Assembly: GCA_963728985.1 (NCBI GenBank)
Contig: CAVSME010000003.1
Coordinates: 186,001-250,000 of the forward strand
From: DASXAI01 sp963728985
Lineage (GTDB): Bacteria; Actinomycetota; Acidimicrobiia; Acidimicrobiales; Ilumatobacteraceae
Length of the DNA: 64,000 bases
Direction of reading: 5' to 3'
A program made the translations under genes and the position numbers. Shown here one piece after another: positions 40,920 to 49,595 of this stretch. A model generated the notes under the pieces. It searched no databases. It was given only the letters and a program-made list of their open reading frames with translations, and was not told the origin of the DNA. Within the stretch, counting starts at the first letter, position 1, and the number at the start of each line of letters is the position of its first letter.

Positions 40920-41370
40920 TCGATCGGCGGACGCGATCCTGACTGCGTCCCGAGTTCTGATCGCGGTGGCCGCCCGGTCCCTGACCGCCGCCGGCGAGGA
41001 CATCACGCTCAATCAGTACCGCGCTCTCGTGGTGGTGTGCGCCCGGGGTTCCCAGACCATGAGCGCGCTGGCGGACCAGCTCGGGTGCTCGCCGTCGGCG
41101 GCGACACGCCTGTGCGACCGGCTCGTTCGCAAGGGACTCGTCGACCGGACACGCGCCGGCTCCAACCGCCGCGAGGTGCTCGTCGACGTCACCTCGGCGG
41201 GCGCCTCTCTGGTGGAGGCGGTCACAGGCCATCGGCGTCATGACATCGCCCAGATCGTCGCTCGGATGCCGCCCGGTACCCCGGCCGAACTCGTCGACGC
41301 GCTGAACGCGTTCGCCACGGCCGCTGGCGAGCTCCCGGAGCAGTCGTGGTGGCTGGGGTGGGCGCCGTGA
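40906..41370 (+). CDS. MarR-family transcriptional regulator (probably leaderless)
   Basis: 154 residues from GTG 40906. The longer frame from ATG 40891 is rejected because that codon lies upstream of the -10 box. The winged helix is ITLNQYRALVVVCARGSQTMSALADQLGCSPSAATRLCDRLVRKGLVDR, split around residues 32-80, followed by the wing RREVLVDVTSAG. The C-terminus ELPEQSWWLGW is shared with a second MarR gene at 51013 (ELGAASWELGW), so they are paralogues. Its stop overlaps the start of the ClC channel gene (GTGA), making co-expression likely. It probably represses itself and the divergent SpoIIAA-like gene. Confidence 0.85.
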   Translation: MLCKCRSADAILTASRVLIAVAARSLTAAGEDITLNQYRALVVVCARGSQTMSALADQLGCSPSAATRLCDRLVRKGLVDRTRAGSNRREVLVDVTSAGASLVEAVTGHRRHDIAQIVARMPPGTPAELVDALNAFATAAGELPEQSWWLGWAP

Positions 41371-43136
41371 GGCGGCCGGCGCTCCGGCGCGCTGCTTTCC
41401 GCGACCTGGCCGTGCGATCACGCGAGCTCGTGCTGGCCAGCGCCATCGTCGGTGCTGCCACCGGCCTCGTCGTCGCCGGCTTCGACAAGCTGACGGCTGA
41501 GACCATCTTCGATGCGGTCCTCGACCTTCCGGTGTGGCTCCAGGTGGTGGCGCCGGCATTCGGGCTGGTGGGGGCGTTCGCCGCGCTGCGCTGGATCGGC
41601 GCACGAGCGTCGACGGCCACGGCCGACGCGTACCTCCACGCCTTCCATGACCCCGACCACGAGCTCGGGTTGCGGGCGGCCGCCGGACGGATGGTGGCCG
41701 CCGTCGCCACCCTCGGACTGGGCGGAGCCCTCGGGTACGAGGGACCGTCGGTCTATGCCGGCGCCACGATCGGCCAGCGCGTCGAACGCTGGCTCCCTCG
41801 CCTCGTCACGGCGCCGCGCCGCAACACCCTTCTCGTGGCCGGCGCCGCTGCCGGTGTCGCCGCCATCTTCAAGGCGCCCGCCACCGGGGCGATCTTCGCC
41901 TTGGAGGTTCCCTTCCAGGACGACCTGGCCCGCCGCAGCCTGCTGCCCGCCCTCGTCGGCGCGGCGACCGGGTACCTCACCTACGTCTCGCTGCTCGGCA
42001 CCGAGCCGCTGTTCACGGTATCCGGTCGACCCCCATTCGATCTGCGTGACGTGGGCGGTGCCGTCGTGGTGGGCGTGGTGTGCGGCATCGGGGCCCGCGG
42101 GTTCGCGACGCTGCTGCGCCGGGCCAAGACGCTGGCCAACCAGCTCCCGCCCGTCGTTCGCATCACGACCGGCGGCGTGGTGCTCGCGGCGTGCGCCATC
42201 GTGTCGTGGTGGGCCTTCGACGGTGAGTCCCTCACCCTCGGCGCCGGCTACGACGCGATGCGATGGTCCTTCGATCCGTCACGATCGATCTGGCTCGTGC
42301 TCCTGCTTCTCGTGCTCCGGGCGGCAGCCAGTGCCGGGACACTGGCCGGTGGGGGCGTCGGCGGCCTGTTCGTGCCCCTCGTCGTCGAGGGCGCGCTCGT
42401 CGGCCGGCTCATCGGGGGCCTCGTGGGCGACGCCGGGAGCACGCTGTTCCCGGTGCTCGGGGTGGCGGCCTTCCTCGGCGCCGGCTACCGGGTACCGCTT
42501 GCCGGCATCATGTTCGTCGCCGAGACCACGGGTCAGCCGTTCTTCGTCGTTCCCGGCCTGCTGGCAGCGGTCACCGCCGACATCCTGGCCGGACGGTCCT
42601 CGGTCACGACCTACCAGCGCACCGACCGCACCACCGTCGTGCCGCGACCAGCGGCACGATCCATCGGCGAGATCGTCGCCCCCGACCGGCCGGTACCGGC
42701 GGCAACGACGCTCGCCAGCTACCTCCAGGACTGGCCGTCCGGGAACGATGCCGTCGTCGTCGGCGACGGCAACACGCCGCTCGGCGTGCTGCGGCGGGCC
42801 GACGCCGAGCAGTTCGACGGCGCGAGCGCCGATGCGACCACCGTCGACGCGATCCACGTCCGCGAGGTGCCCAGTGCCGCCAGCCATTGGACCATGGCCG
42901 AGGCCATCACGGCCATGACCAAAGCTCGAGTCGACGTCCTTGCCGTCGTGGACGACGACGGCCGCTACATCGGTCACGTCACGCTCGGCGCTGTGCTCGG
43001 TGCCGCCGGGCTCCTCAGCCACGACAGCCCGAAGGCGCCGCCCACTGACGACGCCGGAGAACCCGACCACCACACGCCCCGGCCCAAGGACGCCGTTCGG
43101 CGCCGCGCCAAGGTCGATCGGCCTCGCCGGGACTGA
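41367..43136 (+). CDS. ClC-family chloride channel/antiporter with CBS domains
   Basis: 589 residues from GTG 41367 overlapping the marR stop; an in-frame GTG at 41346 is less likely. ClC signatures are GYEGPSVYAGATIG (GxEGP, residues about 114-127; the gating-type glutamate is present), KAPATGAIFALEVPF and GGGVGGLFVPLVVEGALVG (GxFxP). The usual first motif GSGIP is not recognisable. After the last helix two CBS repeats occupy about residues 430-555 (DAIHVREVPSAASHWTMAEAITAM, VLAVVDDDGRYIGHVTL) and could sense nucleotides. Chloride/proton exchange or channel activity is inferred, probably in pH or osmotic stress. Confidence 0.9.
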   Translation: MRRPALRRAAFRDLAVRSRELVLASAIVGAATGLVVAGFDKLTAETIFDAVLDLPVWLQVVAPAFGLVGAFAALRWIGARASTATADAYLHAFHDPDHELGLRAAAGRMVAAVATLGLGGALGYEGPSVYAGATIGQRVERWLPRLVTAPRRNTLLVAGAAAGVAAIFKAPATGAIFALEVPFQDDLARRSLLPALVGAATGYLTYVSLLGTEPLFTVSGRPPFDLRDVGGAVVVGVVCGIGARGFATLLRRAKTLANQLPPVVRITTGGVVLAACAIVSWWAFDGESLTLGAGYDAMRWSFDPSRSIWLVLLLLVLRAAASAGTLAGGGVGGLFVPLVVEGALVGRLIGGLVGDAGSTLFPVLGVAAFLGAGYRVPLAGIMFVAETTGQPFFVVPGLLAAVTADILAGRSSVTTYQRTDRTTVVPRPAARSIGEIVAPDRPVPAATTLASYLQDWPSGNDAVVVGDGNTPLGVLRRADAEQFDGASADATTVDAIHVREVPSAASHWTMAEAITAMTKARVDVLAVVDDDGRYIGHVTLGAVLGAAGLLSHDSPKAPPTDDAGEPDHHTPRPKDAVRRRAKVDRPRRD

Positions 43137-43281
43137 GGACTCGGGCTGCCGAGCTCCCACCTCGAGGGCACCTCGGTTCCGGCCGCGCGGTGGACGGGCC
43201 GGCGGAACCTTCGCCCGAGACTGCATGAAGCCGCGGCCGCCGGGGTAGGCGCTTCCCGGGCCACAACGGTGGGGCGCCCGC

Positions 43282-44067
43282 ATGCTCGTTGTGATACGGG
43301 AGGCCACGAGGTTCATGGGGGCGATTGCCCACCGACGGTTCGTGCAGGCCCTCGGCCCTGTCACCCTGGCGGCGCTCGCCATCGCCGCCGGCGCGACCCT
43401 GAGCGGGCCAGCGGCTGCCACCGTCACCGCCCCTGCGGCCTCCGACGTCCAGACCACCTACCTCCGGGACTGCTCGACCTGCCACGGCGCCGACGGGATG
43501 GGGACCTCGCGAGGTCCCAGCCTGGCCGGCTGGGGACGGGCCGGCGTCGACTACGTGCTCACGACGGGGCGCATGCCACTGCCGAGCCCCGACGCCAAGG
43601 TCGTGCGCCGGTCGCCGGCGTACGACCCGCCGACGATCACGGCGCTCGAGGACTACATCGAGCGCCTCGTGCCCGGAGGACCGGACATCCCCCAGATCGA
43701 CGTGGCCGCCGGCGACGTTGCCGCGGGCGGCGAGATCTTTCGGGCGCAGTGCGCCGCGTGCCATCAGTGGGCGGGTGAGGGCGGAGCGCTCCTGCATCGC
43801 GAGGCGCCGGCGCTGGGCGACGCGACCGCCGTCCAGGTGGTCGAGGCGGCGCGGATCGGGCCGGGTGCCATGCCGGTCTTCGGCCAAGCGGCCCTGAGCG
43901 ACTCGCAGCTCGCCGACGTCGTGCAGTACGTGCGGTACCTCGACCACCCCGACGATCGTGGCGGCCAGCCGCTGTGGCACTACGGACCCGTCACCGAGGG
44001 AGCAATCGGCCTGGTGGCACTGGCCGCCATCCTCGTGGTGCTGCGCTTGATCGGTTCGGCCCGATGA
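43282..44067 (+). CDS. qcrC: Diheme cytochrome c subunit of cytochrome bc complex
   Basis: 261 residues. A signal/anchor segment at about 25-48 is followed by two c-type heme sites, CSTCH (about residue 65) and CAACH (about 157), each with a downstream Met-containing loop (GRMPLPSP, GAMPVFG). A C-terminal membrane helix (TEGAIGLVALAAILVVLRLI) completes the QcrC layout of actinobacteria. It accepts electrons from the Rieske protein and passes them directly to the oxidase. It is first gene of the respiratory operon; ATG 43282 has GGTGGGG upstream, and ATG 43315 is an alternative. Confidence 0.9.
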   Translation: MLVVIREATRFMGAIAHRRFVQALGPVTLAALAIAAGATLSGPAAATVTAPAASDVQTTYLRDCSTCHGADGMGTSRGPSLAGWGRAGVDYVLTTGRMPLPSPDAKVVRRSPAYDPPTITALEDYIERLVPGGPDIPQIDVAAGDVAAGGEIFRAQCAACHQWAGEGGALLHREAPALGDATAVQVVEAARIGPGAMPVFGQAALSDSQLADVVQYVRYLDHPDDRGGQPLWHYGPVTEGAIGLVALAAILVVLRLIGSAR

Positions 44068-44911
44068 GGGCGGCCCCGTCGCGCGAGCGCACGATCGAGC
44101 GGTCGGCGGCGACGGCATTCGTCGTGGCCGCCGGCGCCGGCATCGGTCTCATGATCGTCTACTGGCGAGGCGGGCAGCCACAGCTGGAAGGGCTCCTCAT
44201 CGGCGTCGCCTTCGCCGGCGTCGGGCTCGGTCTGATCCTGTGGGCCAACGGGTTGCTGGCCGGCGGACCTCATGTCGAGCAGCGCGAGCAGCTCGTTGCC
44301 AGTCCGGAGGAGACGGCGGCGCTGCAGGCCGATCTCGAGCGGGGCGGCGCGCTGCAGCGCCGCCCCCTTTGCGCCGGACCGTCATCCTGGCCGGCGGGGC
44401 GATCGCCGCCGCGGCTCTGTTCCCCCTGCGGTCGCTCGGGCCCAAGCCCGGGAGGACGCTGCTGCGGACGCCGTGGCGGCCGAACGTGCGGGTGACGACC
44501 CTCGACGGCGAGCCGGTGCGGGCGGTCGACGTCCCCCTCGGCGGCCTCTTGACGGTGTTCCCGGAGGGCTCCCCCGGTTCGTCGGACGGCCAGGCCGTGC
44601 TCGTGCGCGTCGAACCGGGACTGCTGGAGTTGCCGCCGGACCGGGCGTCCTGGGCGGTCGACGGCATCGTGGCGTTCTCGAAGGTCTGCACGCACGCCGG
44701 CTGCCCGGTCGGTCTCTACGAAGCCGACAGCCACCAGTTGCTGTGCCCGTGCCACCAGTCGGCGTTCGACGTGCTGCGGGGGGCCAAGCCCGTGAGCGGC
44801 CCGGCGGCGTGGCCGCTTCCCCAACTCCCGCTCGTCGCCGACGCCGACGGCGTGCTCCGCGCTCAGGGCGACTTCAGCGAGCCGGTCGGGCCCGGCTGGT
44901 GGCACGCGTGA
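44064..44911 (+). CDS. qcrA: Rieske iron-sulfur subunit, apparent frameshift
   Basis: The ATG overlaps the qcrC stop. The first frame encodes two membrane helices (SAATAFVVAAGAGIGLMIVYW, GLLIGVAFAGVGLGLILWANGLL) and a cytoplasmic loop (TAALQADLERGGALQRRP). At a run of five C (44363-44367) the homology moves to the -1 frame. That frame gives the third helix (RTVILAGGAIAAAALFPLRSLG) and the Rieske domain with CTHAGC and CPCHQS cluster ligands, up to the stop at 44911. One extra C would restore a normal 283-residue QcrA. The first frame alone ends at 44495 without the cluster. A sequencing error, a mutation or (least likely) programmed slippage could explain it. Confidence 0.85.
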
Positions 44912-45897
44912 GGCGAACGCTGCTGCTGTGCGTCGGCCTGGCCGGGGTGCTGTGCAGCTGCGCCGGATCGCCGTCCATGCTGGACACGAAGGCACCAGAG
45001 GCGAAGCACATCTCGGGACTCTGGTGGCTGATGCTCATTCTGGCCACGGGGGTGTTCGTCGCCGTGACCGGGCTCGTCGTCGTCGCCCTCCTCCGCCGCC
45101 GGCGAACTCCAGCGGACGCCGGGGCGGAACCGCCGAGCACCCGGCGCGACCACCGGTTCATCTTGGTAGGCGGGCTGTTCGTGCCGACCGCGATCCTCGC
45201 CGTCGTCGCCGTCTACACGGTGCGCACGATGAACGACATCCTGCCCACGAGCGGCGTCGTCCACATCCATGTTGCCGGGGAGCGCTGGTGGTGGCGGGTC
45301 GACTATCCCGATCTCGGCATCACGACCGCCAACGAGGTGCACGTCCCCGTCGGCGAGCGGGTCGACATCTCGCTCACGTCGGACAACGTCATCCACAGCT
45401 TCTGGGTGCCGCAGCTCAACGGCAAGGCCGATCTGATCCCGGGCCAGACCAACCACCTGTCCTTCACCGCCACCACGGCCGGGACCTACCGGGGCCAGTG
45501 CGCGGAGTTCTGCGGGCTCCAGCATGCGCACATGGCGTTCCTGGTGATCGCCGACCCGCCGGCGACGTTCCAGCAGTGGGCGTCCGGCCAGCGCCAGCCG
45601 GCGGCGGCGCCGGCCGATCCGCTGTCCGCACAGGGCGCTCAGATCCTTGCCACGACCTCGTGCGCCGGCTGCCACACCGTGACCGGCACGGCGGCGAACG
45701 GCACGGCCGGACCCGATCTCACCCACGTCGGCGGCCGTAGCACGCTGGCCAGTGACACCTTGCCCAACAACCCGGATGGCATGAGTCGGTGGCTCGCCCA
45801 CACGCAGCTGGTCAAGCCAGGAGCGCTCATGCCACAACTCGACCTGTCCGACCAAGACGTGCGTGCCTTGACGGCGTACCTCGAAAGCCTGCGCTGA
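44908..45897 (+). CDS. ctaC: Cytochrome c oxidase subunit II with fused cytochrome c domain
   Basis: 329 residues from GTG 44908 overlapping the Rieske stop. The signal peptide ends in a lipobox-like LCSC. Two membrane helices (about 38-60 and 82-102) lead to the cupredoxin domain with the CuA ligands H (NVIHSFWVP) and CAEFCGLQHAHM. A C-terminal class I cytochrome c follows with CAGCH (about residue 252) and a late methionine (ALMPQL). This is the caa3 form of subunit II. It receives electrons at its heme c and CuA and passes them to CtaD. Confidence 0.93.
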   Translation: MRRTLLLCVGLAGVLCSCAGSPSMLDTKAPEAKHISGLWWLMLILATGVFVAVTGLVVVALLRRRRTPADAGAEPPSTRRDHRFILVGGLFVPTAILAVVAVYTVRTMNDILPTSGVVHIHVAGERWWWRVDYPDLGITTANEVHVPVGERVDISLTSDNVIHSFWVPQLNGKADLIPGQTNHLSFTATTAGTYRGQCAEFCGLQHAHMAFLVIADPPATFQQWASGQRQPAAAPADPLSAQGAQILATTSCAGCHTVTGTAANGTAGPDLTHVGGRSTLASDTLPNNPDGMSRWLAHTQLVKPGALMPQLDLSDQDVRALTAYLESLR

Positions 45898-45900
45898 GCC

Positions 45901-47832
45901 GTGGCCATCGTCGACCCACCGGCGGTCCTGCCCGCCGTCGACGCCGAGACCGAGCACGACCTCGAGGAGGTCTGGGAGGACCGGCCCGGGCTGCTCGGGT
46001 TCCTCACGACCGTCGATCACAAGCGCGTGGGCATGCGCTACATCTACACCGCCTTCGTCTTCTTCTTCATCGCCGGTCTCCTCGCCCTCGTCATGCGGGC
46101 CCAGCTGGCCGAGCCGAACAACTCCATCGTCGACGCCGACTCGTACAACCAGCTCTTCACGATGCACGGCACGACGATGATCTTCCTGTTCAACACCCCC
46201 GTCCTGGCCGGGTTCGGCAACTACCTCCTGCCACTGATGATCGGCGCGCGCGACATGGCCTTCCCGCGGCTGAACGCGTTCAGCTACTGGGTGTTCCTCT
46301 TCTCGGGCGTCTTCATGTACTCGAGCTTCCTGATCGGGAAGGCACCGAACGGCGGCTGGTTCGCGTACACCCCCCTGACGGACCAGACGTACTCGCCCGG
46401 CCTGAACCTGGACTTCTGGGGCCTGGGGGTCATCTTCGTGGGCATCTCCTCGTCGGCCGGCGCCGTCAACTTCATCGTGACGGCGTTCAAGATGCGCGCC
46501 CCCGGCATGACGGTGAACCGCATGCCGATGTTCGTCTGGTCCCTCGTCGGCATGGCGTTCATGATCGTCTTCGCGTTCCCGGCGGTGACGGTGTCGGCGG
46601 CCCTACTCGAGGCGGACCGGCTGTTCAACACGGCGTTCTTCGTTCCCGCCCAGGGGGGAAGCGTGCTGCTCTACCAGCACCTCTTCTGGTTCTGGGGGCA
46701 CCCCGAGGTCTACATCCTGTTCCTCCCGGCCACGGGGATGATCTCGATGATCATCCCCGTCTTCTCGCGCCGCCCCCTGGCCGGTTACCTGTGGGTGGCG
46801 GCGTCGCTCGTCGCCATCGCGTTCATCAGCTTCGGTGTGTGGGTGCACCACATGTTCGCCACCGGCACGCCCGCCCAGGCGATGGGGTTCTTCTCGGCCG
46901 CCAGCCTGGTGATCGCGCTGCCCAGCGCCATCCAGTACTTCTCGTGGATCGGCACCATGTGGGGCGGACGCGTCAAGCTCGAACCGCCGATGCTCTTCGC
47001 GCTCGGGTTCCTCGTCATCTTCCTGATCGGCGGGATCACGGGCGTGATGGTGGCCGCCATCCCGTTCGACCTGCAGGTGACGGACAGCTACTTCATCGTG
47101 GCGCACTTCCACTACGTCCTCAACGGCGCCGTCGTGTTCCCCATCTTCGGAGCTCTGTACTACTGGCTCCCCAAGATGACCGGGCGCATGCTGAACCGCC
47201 GTTTGGGTGTGTGGAGCTTCTGGACGATGTTCATCAGCTTCAACGTCACCTTCTTCCCGATGCACATCCTGGGCGTGATGGGCATGCCCCGGCGCGTCTA
47301 CACCTACGACGCCGGCCTCGGTTGGGACACCCTCAACCTCGTCGTCAGCATCGGCGGCGCCGTGTTCGGCATCGGCACCGGCCTGACAGTGATCAACTTC
47401 TTCTGGAGCCGGCGGCGGGGACGACCGGCGGGACCGAACCCGTGGCAGGCCGACTCGCTCGAATGGGCGACCACTTCCCCGCCCCCGGACTACAACTTCG
47501 CCGCCATGCCCGTGGTGAACAGCCGCCATCCACTCTGGGAGCAGGAGGTGCTGCCCGTCGGCCAGCCCGATGGCGACGAGGCGGCGACGGTGCAGAGCGT
47601 CGAAGGGGCACTGCGGCGCGAGACCCTCGTGACGACCGGCCTCGACGCGCTGGGCGAGGGCGGCCAGAGGGTGCCTGCGCCCACGGCGCTGCCCCTGTTC
47701 ATCGCCGCCGGGCTCGCGGTGCTCTTCGTCGGCCTGCTCATCTCTGCCGTCCTCGTGCTGGCCGTCGGCGTGTTCGTCGGCCTGGCCGGCCTGGCGGTGT
47801 GGACGTGGCGCACGGAAGCGGACCTGCGATGA
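45901..47832 (+). CDS. ctaD: Cytochrome c oxidase subunit I
   Basis: 643 residues, starting at a GTG three bases after the ctaC stop. Heme and CuB ligands are in MHGTTMIFLFNTP, FWFWGHPEVYILFLPA (His-Tyr cofactor motif), VWVHHMFATG and VAHFHYVLNG. The D- and K-channel type sequences of A-family oxidases are recognisable. After the twelve standard helices, a C-terminal extension of about 130 residues carries two more helices (ALPLFIAAGLAVLFVGLLIS and VFVGLAGLAVWTW), similar to small subunit IV sequences fused onto subunit I. It reduces O2 to water and pumps protons. Confidence 0.96.
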   Translation: MAIVDPPAVLPAVDAETEHDLEEVWEDRPGLLGFLTTVDHKRVGMRYIYTAFVFFFIAGLLALVMRAQLAEPNNSIVDADSYNQLFTMHGTTMIFLFNTPVLAGFGNYLLPLMIGARDMAFPRLNAFSYWVFLFSGVFMYSSFLIGKAPNGGWFAYTPLTDQTYSPGLNLDFWGLGVIFVGISSSAGAVNFIVTAFKMRAPGMTVNRMPMFVWSLVGMAFMIVFAFPAVTVSAALLEADRLFNTAFFVPAQGGSVLLYQHLFWFWGHPEVYILFLPATGMISMIIPVFSRRPLAGYLWVAASLVAIAFISFGVWVHHMFATGTPAQAMGFFSAASLVIALPSAIQYFSWIGTMWGGRVKLEPPMLFALGFLVIFLIGGITGVMVAAIPFDLQVTDSYFIVAHFHYVLNGAVVFPIFGALYYWLPKMTGRMLNRRLGVWSFWTMFISFNVTFFPMHILGVMGMPRRVYTYDAGLGWDTLNLVVSIGGAVFGIGTGLTVINFFWSRRRGRPAGPNPWQADSLEWATTSPPPDYNFAAMPVVNSRHPLWEQEVLPVGQPDGDEAATVQSVEGALRRETLVTTGLDALGEGGQRVPAPTALPLFIAAGLAVLFVGLLISAVLVLAVGVFVGLAGLAVWTWRTEADLR

Positions 47833-48428
47833 CGGTGCTGGTTACGCCCGGGGTCACCGCCCGCGCTGCCGGGGCGAAGGGCTACCCCCTCGGATGGTGG
47901 GGCATGGTCGTGCTCATCGCTACGGAGGCGATGATCTTCGCCGCCCTGCTCTCCGCCTACTTCTTCCTCCGGGCGTCGTCGCCGGCCTGGCCGCAGGGAG
48001 GGATCGAGCCGCCCGAGCTGAGCCGCATCTCGATCTTCACGGTCCTCCTGCTCGCCAGCAGCGTCCCGCTCTTCTTCGGCGAGGCGGCCATCCGCAAGGG
48101 ACGCCTCGGCCGGCTGCGAGTCGCTCTCTTCGTCAGCTTCCTGATGGGGGCGGCCTTCCTCGCCAACCAGGTGTTCGAGTTCCGGGACCTCACCTTCGGC
48201 GTGGACGAGAACGCCTACGCCTCGATCTTCATCGTGACGACCGGGCTCCACGGGCTCCACGTGCTCGCCGGCCTCTTGATGAGCATCGTCGTCCAGCTGA
48301 AGGCCCGCCTCGGCCAGTTCGACGAGCACCGGCATCTCACGGTGTCGATCTTCACGCTGTACTGGCACTTCGTCGACGTGGTGTGGATCTTCGTGTTCTC
48401 GTCCCTCTACCTGTCGGCTCACGTGTGA
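47829..48428 (+). CDS. ctaE: Cytochrome c oxidase subunit III
   Basis: 199 residues from an ATG overlapping the ctaD stop. Five membrane helices are visible, as in the short actinobacterial form. Conserved elements are WWGMVVLIATEAMIFAALLSAYFFLR, split over residues 23-48, the GLHGLHVLAGL histidine helix and the final LYWHFVDVVWIFVFSSLYL. Subunit III stabilises the catalytic core and the D proton pathway. Confidence 0.94.
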   Translation: MTVLVTPGVTARAAGAKGYPLGWWGMVVLIATEAMIFAALLSAYFFLRASSPAWPQGGIEPPELSRISIFTVLLLASSVPLFFGEAAIRKGRLGRLRVALFVSFLMGAAFLANQVFEFRDLTFGVDENAYASIFIVTTGLHGLHVLAGLLMSIVVQLKARLGQFDEHRHLTVSIFTLYWHFVDVVWIFVFSSLYLSAHV

Positions 48429-48802
48429 TGAGCGCGGAGCTCGTGCCCGCCGGCGCCGGCAGCACGCGCCACGGTGTCGTGCTGCTCCTGGCCAGCGGGG
48501 TGAGCATCGGCGCCTGGCTCCTGCATCTCACCTCGCTGGCCAGCCTGGTGGATCTGAGCCAGCACCATCCGGGGGTCGTGTGGGTGATGCACGGGATCAC
48601 GGCCGCCACCGCGCTGACGTGCGCCGGCGTCATCGCTCTCGGTGTGGTCGGCACCCGCCGCACCCACGCTCCCGAAGCGGAGGGCAGCCCCGTCGGGCGC
48701 ACGGCGTTCCTCGCGTGGATGGCGATCATCGTCGGCAGCGTCAACCTGTTGCTCATCCTCTACGAGGGCAGCTACGTGCTCCTCATCGATCGCCATGCCT
48801 GA
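48428..48802 (+). CDS. Small integral membrane protein in the oxidase operon
   Basis: 124 residues; the ATG shares one base with the ctaE stop (TGATG). Three hydrophobic segments (about 15-38, 50-72 and 92-117) are separated by short charged loops. I do not recognise a named family. Its place between ctaE and ctaG suggests an accessory or assembly subunit of the oxidase or of the bc-oxidase supercomplex. The usual subunit IV function may already be covered by the ctaD extension. Its end overlaps ctaG by 8 bases. Confidence 0.75.
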   Translation: MSAELVPAGAGSTRHGVVLLLASGVSIGAWLLHLTSLASLVDLSQHHPGVVWVMHGITAATALTCAGVIALGVVGTRRTHAPEAEGSPVGRTAFLAWMAIIVGSVNLLLILYEGSYVLLIDRHA

Positions 48803-49595
48803 AGCCCTCATCCTCGTGGCTCTGGTCGGCGCCGGAGTCGTGTACGCGCTGGCGCTCGGCCGGGTCTGGGCGGCGGACATCGACGCTGTCACGTGGCTCG
48901 AAGCGGTGGCGTTCTTCTGCGGTCTCGCGGTGCTCGCCATCGCGCTCGTGTCACCGCTCGACGGCGCCGCGCAACGACGCCTCGCCGTGCACATGGTGCA
49001 GCACGTGCTGCTCGTGTCGGTCGCCGCTCCTCTGCTCGTCGTCGGTCGTCCACTGCGGGTCGTCGGGCTCGCCCGCCGGTGGCACTGGCGCACGCCGGGG
49101 ATGACAGGGCAGCGGGCGTGGTCGTGTCTCGTCGCCGCGGCCGTCCTCCAAGTGGGCGTGCTGCTCGTGTGGCACGTTCCCTTCCTCTATGACGCTGCAC
49201 TGGCCCATGATCCGGTCCACGGCTTCGAGCACATCACTCTCCTCGCGTCTGCCTTCGCCTTGTGGTTCGGCCTCGCCCAGATAGGCGGGGAGGCCGGCGG
49301 CGCCACCGTCCTGGCGTTGTTCCTGGCCACCCTGCCGGTCATGGCCCTCGGGGTGGCCATGACCTTCGCCCGCACCGTCTGGTATCCGATCTATGCGAGC
49401 CGCACCGCCCAGCCTCTCCTGGACCAGCAACTGGCCGGCGTCGTGATGTGGGCGTACGGCGGTCTCGCCGCGGTGATCGGGGCGGTGACGCTCTTCGTTC
49501 GGTGGCTGCGTGGTCAGGAACGGGCATTTCCCGGCGCTCTGACGCCAGGCGCCACCGCCCGCGTCGCGCCAGTGCCGGAGACACCGCCATGCTGA
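48795..49595 (+). CDS. ctaG: Cytochrome c oxidase assembly protein, caa3-type CtaG
   Basis: 266 residues with seven predicted helices. Family markers are the start LEAVAFFCGLAVLAIALVSPLD, then RLAVHMVQHVLLVSVAAPLLVVGRPLR (conserved HMxQHxLL), LLVWHVPFLYDAAL (WHxPxxYdaAL) and a later HGFEHITLL. This membrane CtaG, unrelated to the soluble Cox11-type CtaG, is needed for copper insertion in caa3 oxidases of Bacillus and actinobacteria. It overlaps both its upstream and downstream genes. Confidence 0.9.
   Translation: MPEALILVALVGAGVVYALALGRVWAADIDAVTWLEAVAFFCGLAVLAIALVSPLDGAAQRRLAVHMVQHVLLVSVAAPLLVVGRPLRVVGLARRWHWRTPGMTGQRAWSCLVAAAVLQVGVLLVWHVPFLYDAALAHDPVHGFEHITLLASAFALWFGLAQIGGEAGGATVLALFLATLPVMALGVAMTFARTVWYPIYASRTAQPLLDQQLAGVVMWAYGGLAAVIGAVTLFVRWLRGQERAFPGALTPGATARVAPVPETPPC

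Noticed and set aside
44355..44375. Programmed -1 ribosomal frameshift in the Rieske gene
   Set aside because: The CCC-CTT context allows only the P-site codon to re-pair after slippage, and no downstream pseudoknot or stem was seen. A homopolymer indel is simpler.
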